A stretch of 52,801 bases of DNA from Rubrivivax sp. (GCA_022843905.1 JALHMT010000035.1:1-52801), one strand, 5' to 3'; numbered from the stretch's first letter, positions 1 through 5,830 are shown. The notes: a model not told the origin generated them from the letters alone. A program made the numbers and translations.

Positions 1-94
1 TGCGCACCGCCTGGTGCGTGACGCCCAACTCCTTCGCGAGGCGCGATAGACCGACGTGGGCGATCGCGGCCTGGAGGGGGTGAGCGTGCTTCAT
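1..94 (-). CDS. 5' part of YdaS/Cro-like regulator (duplicate of right-end gene)
   Basis: This is the same sequence as the start of the minus-strand gene at 52458-52787, duplicated because the contig ends overlap. It is partial at the contig edge: after circularisation it is the same gene, not a second copy. The start is the ATG at 92-94 (protein begins MKHAHPL). Confidence 0.8.
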   Translation of the reverse strand, partial: MKHAHPLQAAIAHVGLSRLAKELGVTHQAVR

Positions 95-108
95 GAGCTG
101 CATTATGC
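1..108. repeat. 108-bp direct terminal repeat, left copy
   Basis: Bases 1-108 are identical to 52694-52801. This is what an assembler leaves when a circular or circularly permuted molecule is cut at an arbitrary point, so the unique length is about 52,693 bp. The repeat holds the 5' part of the cro-like gene and ends immediately before the repressor reading frame. Confidence 0.95.
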
Positions 109-567
109 AACCGCGAGTTCGCCGAGCATGAGAGCCGGTCAATCCCGAAGCTCCCCAAGCGCGGCCGGCAGAAACGGCTCGCAGACGAACTCAAGATCAG
201 CTATCAGGCCGTGAAAAAGTGGCTTGACGGTGTCGGCTGGCCCGACATGGGCCGCGCCGTCGAACTAGCCGATTACCTCGGCGTGAGCGTCTTGTGGCTA
301 CTCCAAGGAGTCGGCCCCAAGTTCGCCGCCAAGACCGACGAGAACAGCCGCCTGGTCGGCGAGGCCGCCGCCGGCATGCCGCCAGACGCGCGCGGGCGGG
401 TGCTCAACTACCTCCAAGCCGAGATCACCATGCACAAGGGCTGGTTCGCGCGCGAGTCCGAAGCGCGCTATCTGCGGGCGATCGAACAGCTCGCCTCGAC
501 GAACAAGGAGAGCCACGGCGGCGGCGTCGAGCCGCCGCAGGAAATACCGATGCGGGCCCACGCATAG
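109..567 (+). CDS. CI-like phage repressor, start codon unresolved
   Basis: This is probably the lysogeny repressor. A helix-turn-helix is readable from about base 169 (QKRLADELKISYQAVKKWLDG region), followed by AVELADYLGVSVLWLLQG, the layout of Cro/CI-type HTH_3 proteins. The frame is open from base 97, just after a TGA at 94-96, but has no ATG, GTG or TTG before GTG 211, and starting at 211 would cut off half of the HTH. An ATG at 105-107 is exactly one base out of frame: C108 separates it from the in-frame AAC. No C-terminal S24 peptidase domain is visible, so this is a short repressor of about 150 residues. It diverges from the cro-like gene with almost no space between them. Role confident, start not. 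Confidence 0.7.
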   Translation, partial: NREFAEHESRSIPKLPKRGRQKRLADELKISYQAVKKWLDGVGWPDMGRAVELADYLGVSVLWLLQGVGPKFAAKTDENSRLVGEAAAGMPPDARGRVLNYLQAEITMHKGWFARESEARYLRAIEQLASTNKESHGGGVEPPQEIPMRAHA

Positions 568-634
568 CTTCGGCCCGCATCTACAGTCTTCGACAGGAGC
601 GCGAGCGCAGACAAGCTCGCTGAAGGGAGCCAGC

Positions 635-817
635 GTGCAACCGTTCACACTCGCCGCGAAGAATGCCTACGGCGGCTACACCGGCAACCGTTGGTACCTG
701 GCCGTCCTCCACAACGATCGCGTCATCCACGTCTTCGCGGACGACGGTCGCTATCACGACAAGGAAGTCGAGCGCTTCTGCCCCTCCGCAGGCGCGCCCA
801 ACGCGGCGGCTCCTTGA
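635..817 (+). CDS. small phage protein, 60 aa, unknown function
   Basis: It starts at GTG 635 behind a GAAGGGA Shine-Dalgarno. The protein contains GNRWYLAVLHNDRVIHVF, which looks like one small beta-rich domain. No family recognised. It lies between the repressor gene and another short early gene on the same strand. Confidence 0.5.
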   Translation: MQPFTLAAKNAYGGYTGNRWYLAVLHNDRVIHVFADDGRYHDKEVERFCPSAGAPNAAAP

Positions 818-850
818 TCCCCCAGTGCCGCCAAACCGAGGGACGCGACA

Positions 851-1126
851 ATGCTGATCACCCTGCACACCAAAGGCGGCGCCGTGCTTGCCGAGCGGCG
901 GCTCGAAGGCCCCACCGCCGTGCCCCGTGTCGGCGAATACATCGAGGCGCCGGCTTATGGGCCGTCCGAAGACGGGCTCTCGTTCCTCGTCACCGAAGTT
1001 CGCTACCTGCTCAACGCGGGCGAGCTGGAAGCCATGGTGACCGCCATCGCGCGCGGCGACGACCCCTCCATCCGCGTCGACCTCCTCACGCAGGCGGGCT
1101 GGCTGGTGCGAAACCGGACGCCATGA
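851..1126 (+). CDS. small phage protein, 91 aa, unknown function
   Basis: ATG 851 is preceded by a GAGGGA SD. The sequence begins MLITLHTKGG and alternates short strands with acidic turns (VGEYIEAP, LVTEVRYLL). No catalytic motif, signal or membrane segment. Its last 41 bases overlap the 3' end of the minus-strand gene at 1086-1325. Family not recognised. Confidence 0.5.
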   Translation: MLITLHTKGGAVLAERRLEGPTAVPRVGEYIEAPAYGPSEDGLSFLVTEVRYLLNAGELEAMVTAIARGDDPSIRVDLLTQAGWLVRNRTP

Positions 1127-1325
1127 GCCCGCGCAGGTAGCGCTCGTTCATCGCGTCCACGCTCTGCAGCAACAGGCGCAGCTGCGCTGCAACCTCGTCG
1201 CAGCCGGGCCGCGCGTCGGCCATGCACTGCACCTCCGAGACCGTCTGGCGCAGCCTGTGCAGCTGGCCAGCCACCTGCAGATGCGACCTCGCCTGGGTTT
1301 CGGCGGTCATGTCGTAGTACCACAT
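1086..1325 (-). CDS. small protein on opposite strand, 79 aa
   Basis: This is the only minus-strand gene within the plus arm. A textbook AAGGAG lies 8 nt before ATG 1325, supporting a real gene. The protein is mostly helical (VAGQLHRLRQTVSEVQCM, EVAAQLRLLLQSVDAMNERYL) and could form a short coiled coil. It runs against its neighbours and starts next to the promoter-like region at 1369-1409, so the two may be divergently controlled. Function unknown. Confidence 0.55.
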   Translation of the reverse strand: MWYYDMTAETQARSHLQVAGQLHRLRQTVSEVQCMADARPGCDEVAAQLRLLLQSVDAMNERYLRGLMASGFAPASPPA

Positions 1326-1368
1326 CGTCTAGCTCCTTCGCCGCGACCTGCGGCGCGGCGGCATTGTC

Positions 1369-1403
1369 ACGTAACTTTGGGTTGTTGACATGACATAACT
1401 TTG
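1369..1403 (+). repeat. operator-like direct repeats ACRTAACTTTG
   Basis: ACGTAACTTTG (1369-1379) recurs as ACATAACTTTG (1393-1403), 24 bp apart, in a short AT-rich island of a very GC-rich genome. The second copy runs into a TATACT box. This is the usual geometry of a repressor or activator site at a promoter; no binding protein can be assigned from sequence. Confidence 0.45.
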
Positions 1404-1409
1404 TATACT
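1382..1409 (+). promoter_or_regulatory. putative sigma-70 promoter for the DGR-containing arm
   Basis: TATACT (1404-1409) is a good -10. TTGTTG lies near the right distance upstream, while the perfect TTGACA (1385-1390) is only 13 nt away, too close for a normal spacer. It sits 28 bp before the ATG at 1438, which begins the run of overlapping genes that leads into the first DGR target. Inferred from sequence only. Confidence 0.4.
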
Positions 1410-1437
1410 TGTCGCACCCTCTTCAGGAGCGACGACG

Positions 1438-1641
1438 ATGCACAACCGAGAGTCCCTGTCCTGCGCCCACTGCGGCGCCCCCATCGACCACCCCAGCCAG
1501 GCCGTGCCATACGAGGACGGCCTGGTCTGCGCCCGCTGCGACAACGCAGCCATGGCCTGCGCGGTCGAGCCCATCCCGCCCGCCGTCGCCGCCTTCTGCC
1601 GCGCCTTCGACGACACCGTCACCGGAGCGCTGCTGGCATGA
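1438..1641 (+). CDS. small zinc-ribbon protein, 67 aa
   Basis: ATG 1438 follows an AGGAG SD. Two CxxC pairs (CAHCGAP near residue 9 and CARCDNA near residue 32) suggest one bound zinc. Its TGA overlaps the ATG of the first DGR target (ATGA), so the two are translationally coupled. It is the first gene after the putative promoter. A DNA-, RNA- or protein-contact role is possible but not shown. Confidence 0.65.
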   Translation: MHNRESLSCAHCGAPIDHPSQAVPYEDGLVCARCDNAAMACAVEPIPPAVAAFCRAFDDTVTGALLA

Positions 1642-2069
1642 GCGCGCACAACCTCCCCCTCTACGCCCTGCCCGCCATCGGCGCCGAATGGCCTGGCCAA
1701 GGCGGCCTGTTCGTCGGCCTGCGCCGCAACGCCGACGGCGCCACCGTCGCACTCATCCGCGCCGAGCCCGTGCAGATCAACGTCGGCTGGGCCGCCGCCA
1801 TCAAGTGGGCGAAGGGCCTGCAGCTGCACGGCTTCGCCGACTACCGCGTGCCCGACCGCCCCGAGTCGCGCCTGCTGCTGGCCAACGCACGCGAAGAGCT
1901 CGGGCTCGAGCTGTATTGGACCAGCGAACCCGATGGCGGCTCCTACGCCTGGTACCAGGACTTCATCTACGGCAACCAGACCATCGACAACCGCAGCGCC
2001 AAGTTGCGTGCCGTTGCCGTCCGCAGCTTCCTACTTCAATCCTTCAATCCTTCGGCGGTGTCGGCATGA
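1638..2069 (+). CDS. DGR target protein 1 (variable C-type-lectin-like/DUF1566-like domain)
   Basis: A 143-residue protein whose C-terminus is variable repeat VR1 (residues 101-129). The motif order YW-x(5-10)-G-S-Y-A-W-Y-Q-x-F-x-x-G, then RSAKLRAVAVR, resembles the Lcl_C/DUF1566 C-type-lectin-like fold of many DGR targets. The five codons differing from the TR encode D, I, Y, T and D where the TR encodes N. No signal peptide, membrane segment or tail-fibre domain is visible in the N-terminal 90 residues, so it is probably cytoplasmic or secreted by an unknown route. The ATG overlaps the stop of the zinc-ribbon gene, and the gene ends across the ATG of the ligase-like gene. It lies 3.7 kb upstream of the TR, far from the other two targets. 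Confidence 0.85.
   Translation: MSAHNLPLYALPAIGAEWPGQGGLFVGLRRNADGATVALIRAEPVQINVGWAAAIKWAKGLQLHGFADYRVPDRPESRLLLANAREELGLELYWTSEPDGGSYAWYQDFIYGNQTIDNRSAKLRAVAVRSFLLQSFNPSAVSA
1938..2024 (+). repeat. DGR variable repeat VR1
   Basis: An 87-bp copy of the TR, in frame as 29 codons. It differs at five positions, all adenine in the TR: A to G twice, A to T twice, A to C once, all in AAC codons. The 3' 23 bases (TTGCGTGCCGTTGCCGTCCGC segment) are unchanged and lack mutable adenines, as expected of the homing region. Confidence 0.95.
2034..2053 (+). repeat. conserved tract 3' of VR1
   Basis: CTTCAATCCTTCAATCCTTC begins 9 nt after VR1. Near-identical tracts follow VR2 (4643) and VR3 (5133), but none follows the TR. 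Here it is inside the target gene; at VR2 and VR3 it overlaps or follows the stop codon. It may be a recipient-side homing signal or a relic of target duplication. Confidence 0.7.
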
Positions 2070-2626
2070 CCGCCCGCCGCCCCGCCGTCGGCGACGCGTT
2101 CGACGCCACCCTCATGCACGGCCACGACCACGCCGGCCAGTGCGTGCAGGGCTGGTACTGGAGCGAAAAGCTCCACGGCTGCCGCGCCGTGTGGAACGGC
2201 GCGCGCCTGCTCACCCGCACAGGCCGCCCCATCGGCGCGCCCAGCCGCATCGTCGGCACCCTGCCTCGCGGCCTCACCGTCGACTTCGAGGCCTACGCCG
2301 GCATCGGCCAGTACGAACTCGCGCGCCGCGCCGTGCAGTACGGCGAGTGGCACCCGAACGTGCACCTCGTCTGCTTCGACCTGCCGCGCCACGCCGGCGA
2401 CTGGGCTACGCGCATCGCCAGCGCACAACGCCTCGGCTTGGCCGTGGCACCGCACGGCACCGTGCAGTCCACCGAGCACCTGGCCGCCACCCTCGCCGCC
2501 GTGCTCGAGCGCGGCGGCGAGGGTCTCATGCTCCACCGCCCCGGCAGCGCGTGGCACAGCGGCCGCACGCACGACCTGCTCAAGCTCAAACACCCCGACA
2601 CGCTCGCCGCCGGAGCCGTCGCATGA
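2066..2626 (+). CDS. ATP-dependent DNA ligase-like nucleotidyltransferase, adenylation domain only
   Basis: At 186 residues it contains the ligase nucleotidyltransferase motifs: motif I SEKLHGCRAVW (Lys is the adenylation site), VDFEAYAG (motif III), GEGLMLHRPGS (motif IV) and LLKLKH (motif V). It resembles the LigE/phage small-ligase group but stops directly after motif V, so no C-terminal OB-fold is present. It could seal nicks in phage DNA, perhaps with a partner protein supplying the OB function, or could adenylate another substrate. Its ATG overlaps the stop of DGR target 1, and the next gene starts at its own stop. Confidence 0.75.
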   Translation: MTARRPAVGDAFDATLMHGHDHAGQCVQGWYWSEKLHGCRAVWNGARLLTRTGRPIGAPSRIVGTLPRGLTVDFEAYAGIGQYELARRAVQYGEWHPNVHLVCFDLPRHAGDWATRIASAQRLGLAVAPHGTVQSTEHLAATLAAVLERGGEGLMLHRPGSAWHSGRTHDLLKLKHPDTLAAGAVA

Positions 2627-2799
2627 GCCGCACCCGCTTCGCCGGCTACATGCACCCCGTGCATGCCGTGCGCTTCCCCTACCGCCCCGACCCGCCGCGC
2701 CGCGTGCAACGGCGCCGCAGCGCCCTGCTCGCCGCCATCGTCGGCGCCGCCCTCGCCGCGGTGCTCTCCATCGGCCTGTCCGGAGGGCTCCGCCCATGA
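2623..2799 (+). CDS. tiny membrane protein, 58 aa
   Basis: A basic N-terminal half (RVQRRRS) is followed by one hydrophobic helix (ALLAAIVGAALAAVLSIGL). By the positive-inside rule the N-terminus should be cytoplasmic. The ATG overlaps the ligase-like stop. First of four consecutive single-helix proteins. Function unknown. Confidence 0.5.
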   Translation: MSRTRFAGYMHPVHAVRFPYRPDPPRRVQRRRSALLAAIVGAALAAVLSIGLSGGLRP

Positions 2800-2984
2800 C
2801 CAGCCGCCCCAACGCGCGAATCACCCCGCGCATCCCGCGCGATCGCGCACCCGTCATCCCCGCCTTCGACCGCCCGCGCTGGCACGATCTCACCGGCGCG
2901 CGCGTGCTTGCCGCGCTCGTCATCGTCGTCGCCGTCGGCGTGCCCCTGCTCGGCCTCATCGCCTGGCTTGCGGAGCAACCGTAA
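2796..2984 (+). CDS. tiny membrane protein, 62 aa
   Basis: The Arg-rich N-terminus is followed by one C-terminal hydrophobic helix (VLAALVIVVAVGVPLLGLIAW). Start and stop overlap both neighbours (ATGA and TAATG), consistent with strict translational coupling. Second of the four-gene run. Function unknown. Confidence 0.5.
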   Translation: MTSRPNARITPRIPRDRAPVIPAFDRPRWHDLTGARVLAALVIVVAVGVPLLGLIAWLAEQP

Positions 2985-3199
2985 TGCACGCCGCCCTGCG
3001 CCGCCACCCCATCACCCGCCGCTTCGCGCGCAGCGTGGCCGACACCGTCGACGACCCGCGCGCCTGGTGGGAAGGGCCTGCCGAACCCACACGCCTCGCC
3101 GGCGTGCAGCCCTGGCAACCGCGCAGCGCCGTGCGCCGCTGGCCAGCCGCCTGCATCGCCCTGGCCATCGTCCTGCTGCTCATCGGAGTCGCGTCATGA
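2984..3199 (+). CDS. tiny membrane protein, 71 aa
   Basis: A 50-residue soluble, basic and Trp-containing part precedes a C-terminal membrane helix (ACIALAIVLLLIGVAS), giving a tail-anchored layout. It overlaps both adjacent genes. Third of the four-gene run. No family recognised. Confidence 0.5.
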   Translation: MHAALRRHPITRRFARSVADTVDDPRAWWEGPAEPTRLAGVQPWQPRSAVRRWPAACIALAIVLLLIGVAS

Positions 3200-3288
3200 G
3201 CCCCATCAACCGCGCGCCGTGGGCGCTCCTCGCAGTGGCCTTGGTCGTGGCCCTGGTCACCTGCGCCACCGGCGGCCCACTCGCATGA
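3196..3288 (+). CDS. 30-aa hydrophobic peptide
   Basis: Short frame MSPINRAPW followed by a hydrophobic helix ending LVTCATGG. It is kept because it is locked by ATGA overlaps to genes on both sides, like its three predecessors. It could be a single-pass peptide or a small lipoprotein; the Cys is near the end, so the latter is weak. Confidence 0.4.
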   Translation: MSPINRAPWALLAVALVVALVTCATGGPLA

Positions 3289-3614
3289 GCGCCATCCGCA
3301 TCACCGGCGTGCTCGGCCGCCGCGCCGAGGCGCACATCAGCCCCGACGGCACCGCGTGGCTCAGCATCGAAATCCACCAGACCGGCGGCCACATCGCAGT
3401 CAGCGCACGCCGCTGCATGGGCAAAGGCCCCGCCGCCCAGATCGCCGCGCGCAGTGCCGCCAACCACCTGCGCACCGGCGTCCGCGTCACCGTGCACGCC
3501 GCGCGCTTCGACATCGCGCACAGCCCCAGCCCACACCTCGTGCTGCTCGACGTGGACCACATCGAGCACCAGGCCGCCGCGCCGCGCCACGAACCCGCCG
3601 AGGCCCACGCGTGA
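3285..3614 (+). CDS. putative SSB-like OB-fold protein, 109 aa
   Basis: It begins MSAIRITGVLGRRAEAHISPDGTAWLSIEI, the strand pattern of single-stranded-DNA-binding OB-folds (ITGxL near the N-terminus, then a W or F strand), and continues with VTVHAARFDIAH. It is shorter than a canonical SSB and lacks the acidic C-terminal tail. A role in phage replication or recombination is inferred from this resemblance and from nearby ligase and HD genes. Moderate confidence. Confidence 0.55.
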   Translation: MSAIRITGVLGRRAEAHISPDGTAWLSIEIHQTGGHIAVSARRCMGKGPAAQIAARSAANHLRTGVRVTVHAARFDIAHSPSPHLVLLDVDHIEHQAAAPRHEPAEAHA

Positions 3615-4240
3615 TGGACAGCATCACCATCACCACCCGCAGCGGCATCCAGTTCGACCTGCTGCACCCGCTGCCCTCCATGGTCTGCATCGAGGACGTA
3701 GCGTGGCACCTCAGCGGCATCAACCGCTGGTGCGGCGCCGCGCGCCGGCACATCTGCGTGCTCGAGCACGCCCTGCTCGTCGTCGAGATCCTCGAGCGTG
3801 AGCACGGCGTGCGCGCCCCGCAAGTGCTGCGCGCCGCCCTGCATCACGACAGCGACGAGGCCTACACCGGCGACCTCTCCGGCCCCATGAAGGCCCTGCT
3901 GCGCCACTGCGGCTTCGACTTCAACGGCGCCACCCAGCGCATCCGCAGCGCCGTGCACGCGCACTTCGGCACCGCCATCGCCGCCACGCAGCACCACGCC
4001 CTCATCAAGAACGCCGACATCCTCTCCCGCCACACCGAGTACCGCGACCTCGTGTGCCCGCCCGGCCAGCAGCACCTGCACCCGCCTGGCGTCAGCTGGA
4101 TCAACCTGAACCACCGCGCCGGCATGCAGCCGGCCGACTGGCAGCAAGCCTTCATCGACAAGCACGAAGAACTCGCCGCCCACATCGACGCCGTGGCCCC
4201 GCGCGCGCCGGCCATCAAAGCCGCCGACATCCCCTACTGA
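3614..4240 (+). CDS. HD-domain phosphohydrolase (YfbR-like)
   Basis: A 208-residue protein with the metal-binding HD pattern: LEHALLVVEIL (first His), AALHHDSDEAYTGD (HD/HH motif) and a later NADILSRHTEY (distal Asp). This resembles YfbR/YedJ-type 5'-nucleotidases and phage HD hydrolases that act on nucleotides. ATG 3614 is preferred; GTG 3611 is one codon earlier. It directly precedes DGR target 2 with a 26-bp gap. Confidence 0.7.
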   Translation: MDSITITTRSGIQFDLLHPLPSMVCIEDVAWHLSGINRWCGAARRHICVLEHALLVVEILEREHGVRAPQVLRAALHHDSDEAYTGDLSGPMKALLRHCGFDFNGATQRIRSAVHAHFGTAIAATQHHALIKNADILSRHTEYRDLVCPPGQQHLHPPGVSWINLNHRAGMQPADWQQAFIDKHEELAAHIDAVAPRAPAIKAADIPY

Positions 4241-4266
4241 CCGCCACCACCGAAAGCCACCACCCC

Positions 4267-4647
4267 ATGCGCTTTGCCGACCTCCCCGCCCTGCACGCCC
4301 CGCTCGAAGGCGGCGGCACCTTCAAAGGCCTCGTCACCACGCCCGACGGCGTGCACCAGGCCATCGCGTTTCTCGGCATGTCCGACGAGGACATGACCCA
4401 CGACCAAGCCGTCGCCTGGGCCGCGGAGCATGGCGGCCTGCCCGTCGCGCCGCGCCCCGCCATGGCCACGCTCTTCGCCAACGACAAGGCCAGCTTCGAC
4501 GGCAACGCCTGCTGGACCGGCGAGGTCTACGAGCACGACGGCTCCTACGCCTGGTTCCAGCACTTCCTCAACGGCAACCAGAGCTTCTACGGCCGCAGCG
4601 CCAAGTTGCGTGCCGTTGCCGTCCGCCTGATCCCCCTCACCACTTGA
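4267..4647 (+). CDS. DGR target protein 2 (variable C-type-lectin-like domain)
   Basis: A 126-residue protein ending in VR2 (residues 92-120), followed by LIPLTT. The N-terminal part (GGGTFKGLVTTPDGVHQAIAF, then HDQAVAWAAEHGG) resembles that of target 3 (GERYAGPLLDAQGR, then HQEQLAWAAACGA), so the two share a whole architecture, not only the VR. It is the most changed at aromatic and hydrophobic positions (F, H, L, S, F, Y, G). No secretion signal is visible. It is 26 bp downstream of the HD gene and 25 bp upstream of target 3. Confidence 0.85.
   Translation: MRFADLPALHAPLEGGGTFKGLVTTPDGVHQAIAFLGMSDEDMTHDQAVAWAAEHGGLPVAPRPAMATLFANDKASFDGNACWTGEVYEHDGSYAWFQHFLNGNQSFYGRSAKLRAVAVRLIPLTT
4540..4626 (+). 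repeat. DGR variable repeat VR2
   Basis: An 87-bp repeat with nine differences from the TR, every one at a TR adenine: TAC to TTC, AAC to CAC, AAC to CTC, AAC to AGC, ATC to TTC, AAC to TAC, AAC to GGC. The terminal GCCAAGTTGCGTGCCGTTGC block is identical to the TR. After the last CGC the sequence diverges (CTGATCC against AGATCC in the TR). Confidence 0.95.
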
Positions 4648-4661
4648 TCCTTCAATCCTTC
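4643..4661 (+). repeat. conserved tract 3' of VR2
   Basis: CTTGATCCTTCAATCCTTC begins 16 nt after VR2 and contains the stop codon of target 2. It is the same tract as after VR3 and is close to that after VR1. Confidence 0.7.
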
Positions 4662-4672
4662 ACGAGGCTCCG

Positions 4673-5137
4673 ATGACCGCCACCCTCGCCCAACTGCGCA
4701 CGCTGCTCGAGCGCGGCACCGAACTGCTCACCGAGCTGCAGCAACAGCAAGCGCCGCCCGTCGTCCACACCATCGACATCAAGGCCGCGCGCATCGAGCT
4801 GCACGCCGGCGAGCGCTACGCCGGCCCCCTGCTCGACGCCCAGGGCCGCACGCTCCACCACGTCGTCATCCTCGACGGCGACGCCGAGCCCGCCACCCAC
4901 CAGGAGCAACTCGCCTGGGCCGCAGCATGCGGTGCCGACCTCCTCAGCCCGCCCGAGCAGCAGCTCGCCCGCGCCAACTGCCCCGACCGCTTCAAGCCCG
5001 AGGCCTACTGGTCCAACAAGGTCGACGAGAGCGACAGCTCCTCCGCCTGGTACCAGGACTTCCGCCACGGCCACCAGAACATCGGCTACCGCAGCGCCCA
5101 GTTGCGTGCCGTTGCCGTCCGCAGAGTCCCCGCTTGA
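4673..5137 (+). CDS. DGR target protein 3 (variable C-type-lectin-like domain)
   Basis: A 154-residue protein. Residues 1-25 form a helix rich in Leu and Gln (LRTLLERGTELLTELQQQQ), possibly a coiled coil for oligomerisation. A conserved middle part with LAWAAACGADLLSPPEQQL and EAYWSNK follows, then VR3 (residues 122-150) and RVPA. The YWS segment next to the AWYQxF repeat is typical of DUF1566/Lcl_C domains. ATG 4673 has a CGAGG SD. It is immediately followed by the Avd-like gene. Confidence 0.85.
   Translation: MTATLAQLRTLLERGTELLTELQQQQAPPVVHTIDIKAARIELHAGERYAGPLLDAQGRTLHHVVILDGDAEPATHQEQLAWAAACGADLLSPPEQQLARANCPDRFKPEAYWSNKVDESDSSSAWYQDFRHGHQNIGYRSAQLRAVAVRRVPA
5036..5122 (+). repeat. DGR variable repeat VR3
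   Basis: The most diverged copy: ten substitutions at TR adenines (including TAC to TCC, AAC to CGC, AAC to GGC, and AAG to CAG near the 3' side) plus one G to A at the very first base. That base probably lies outside the transferred segment. The 3' TTGCGTGCCGTTGCCGTCCGC is unchanged. Confidence 0.95.
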
Positions 5138-5150
5138 TCCTTCAATCCTT
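5133..5150 (+). repeat. conserved tract 3' of VR3
   Basis: CTTGATCCTTCAATCCTT begins 10 nt after VR3 and spans the stop codon of target 3. It matches the tract after VR2 in 18 consecutive bases. Confidence 0.7.
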
Positions 5151-5165
5151 TAGTCCTTCCTGACC

Positions 5166-5534
5166 ATGGCCCTGCACACCGAGCTCCCCATCCACCGCGC
5201 CGGCGTCGACCTCCTGCGCATGGGGTTCGACCTGCAGAAGAACATGCCGCGCGGCCTCAAGCACACCCTCGGCGAAAAGATCATCGCCCACTGTGGCGAC
5301 ATGCTCGATTGCATGGCCCTGGCCAACGCCACCCAGCGCGAGCAACGCCTCGCCTGGCTCGACCAACTGCTCACCCACCACCGCGCCACCACCACCCTCC
5401 TGCGCGTCGGCCTCGACGCCAGGGCCATCCCCACCGGCCACTGGGCCAACGCCGTGCAGCTGCTTAACAGCGTCGGCGCCCAGTGCGGTGGCTGGCGCAA
5501 CGCCACCGTCTCGAAAAGGGCGCCTGCCGCATGA
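5166..5534 (+). CDS. avd: Avd-like DGR accessory protein (four-helix bundle)
   Basis: A 122-residue helical protein with the Avd/four-helix-bundle pattern: DLLRMGFDLQKNMPRGLKHT, LGEKIIAHCGDMLDCM, QRLAWLDQLL, then a GGW near the end (GAQCGGW). In known DGRs Avd is a pentameric, positively charged partner of the RT that is needed for cDNA synthesis and mutagenic homing. Its position between the last target and the TR fits that role. Its stop overlaps a short frame that runs into the TR. Confidence 0.8.
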   Translation: MALHTELPIHRAGVDLLRMGFDLQKNMPRGLKHTLGEKIIAHCGDMLDCMALANATQREQRLAWLDQLLTHHRATTTLLRVGLDARAIPTGHWANAVQLLNSVGAQCGGWRNATVSKRAPAA

Positions 5535-5830
5535 CAGCCAAGGCCCTCATGCCCGTGCGCACATTGGATCTGGTCGTGCCGCTGCCTCACGAGGGCACCG
5601 CCCCGCGCACCACGGACACCGCTGCGCACGCGCAGGCCCGGTCCCGCGCAGCCACCGAGCTGATCGGCAAACAAAGCCTTCGGCGCGGCGGCGTCGATCG
5701 CACGACATCGGCTCCTACGCCTGGTACCAGAACTTCAACAACGGCAACCAGAACATCAACAACCGCAGCGCCAAGTTGCGTGCCGTTGCCGTCCGCAGAT
5801 CCATGCCTGTTCGAGACAACGGCGCCATGA
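5531..5830 (+). CDS. doubtful short frame running through the TR
   Basis: An ATGA overlap with avd opens a 99-codon frame whose first 55 codons look like ordinary protein (MTAKALMPVRTLDLVVPLPH). Its last part reads the TR out of frame as a Thr/Ser-rich run. It may be a real small protein, a leader that lets ribosomes pass towards the TR, or merely open by GC bias. Low confidence. Confidence 0.25.
   Translation: MTAKALMPVRTLDLVVPLPHEGTAPRTTDTAAHAQARSRAATELIGKQSLRRGGVDRTTSAPTPGTRTSTTATRTSTTAAPSCVPLPSADPCLFETTAP
5710..5796 (+). repeat. DGR template repeat (TR)
   Basis: An 87-bp template with 22 adenines, concentrated in seven AAC codons (TR reads GSYAWYQNFNNGNQNINNRS). AAC enrichment is typical of DGR templates because it lets two adjacent positions vary. 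It precedes the methyltransferase and RT genes on the same strand and must be transcribed to serve as RT template. No gene of its own is needed here, although its frame is continuous with the methyltransferase frame. Confidence 0.95.

Noticed and set aside
1938..5796. CRISPR-like array from four similar repeats
   Set aside because: The copies are 87 bp, lie kilobases apart, differ only at adenines of one copy and are in frame in genes. This is a DGR pattern.
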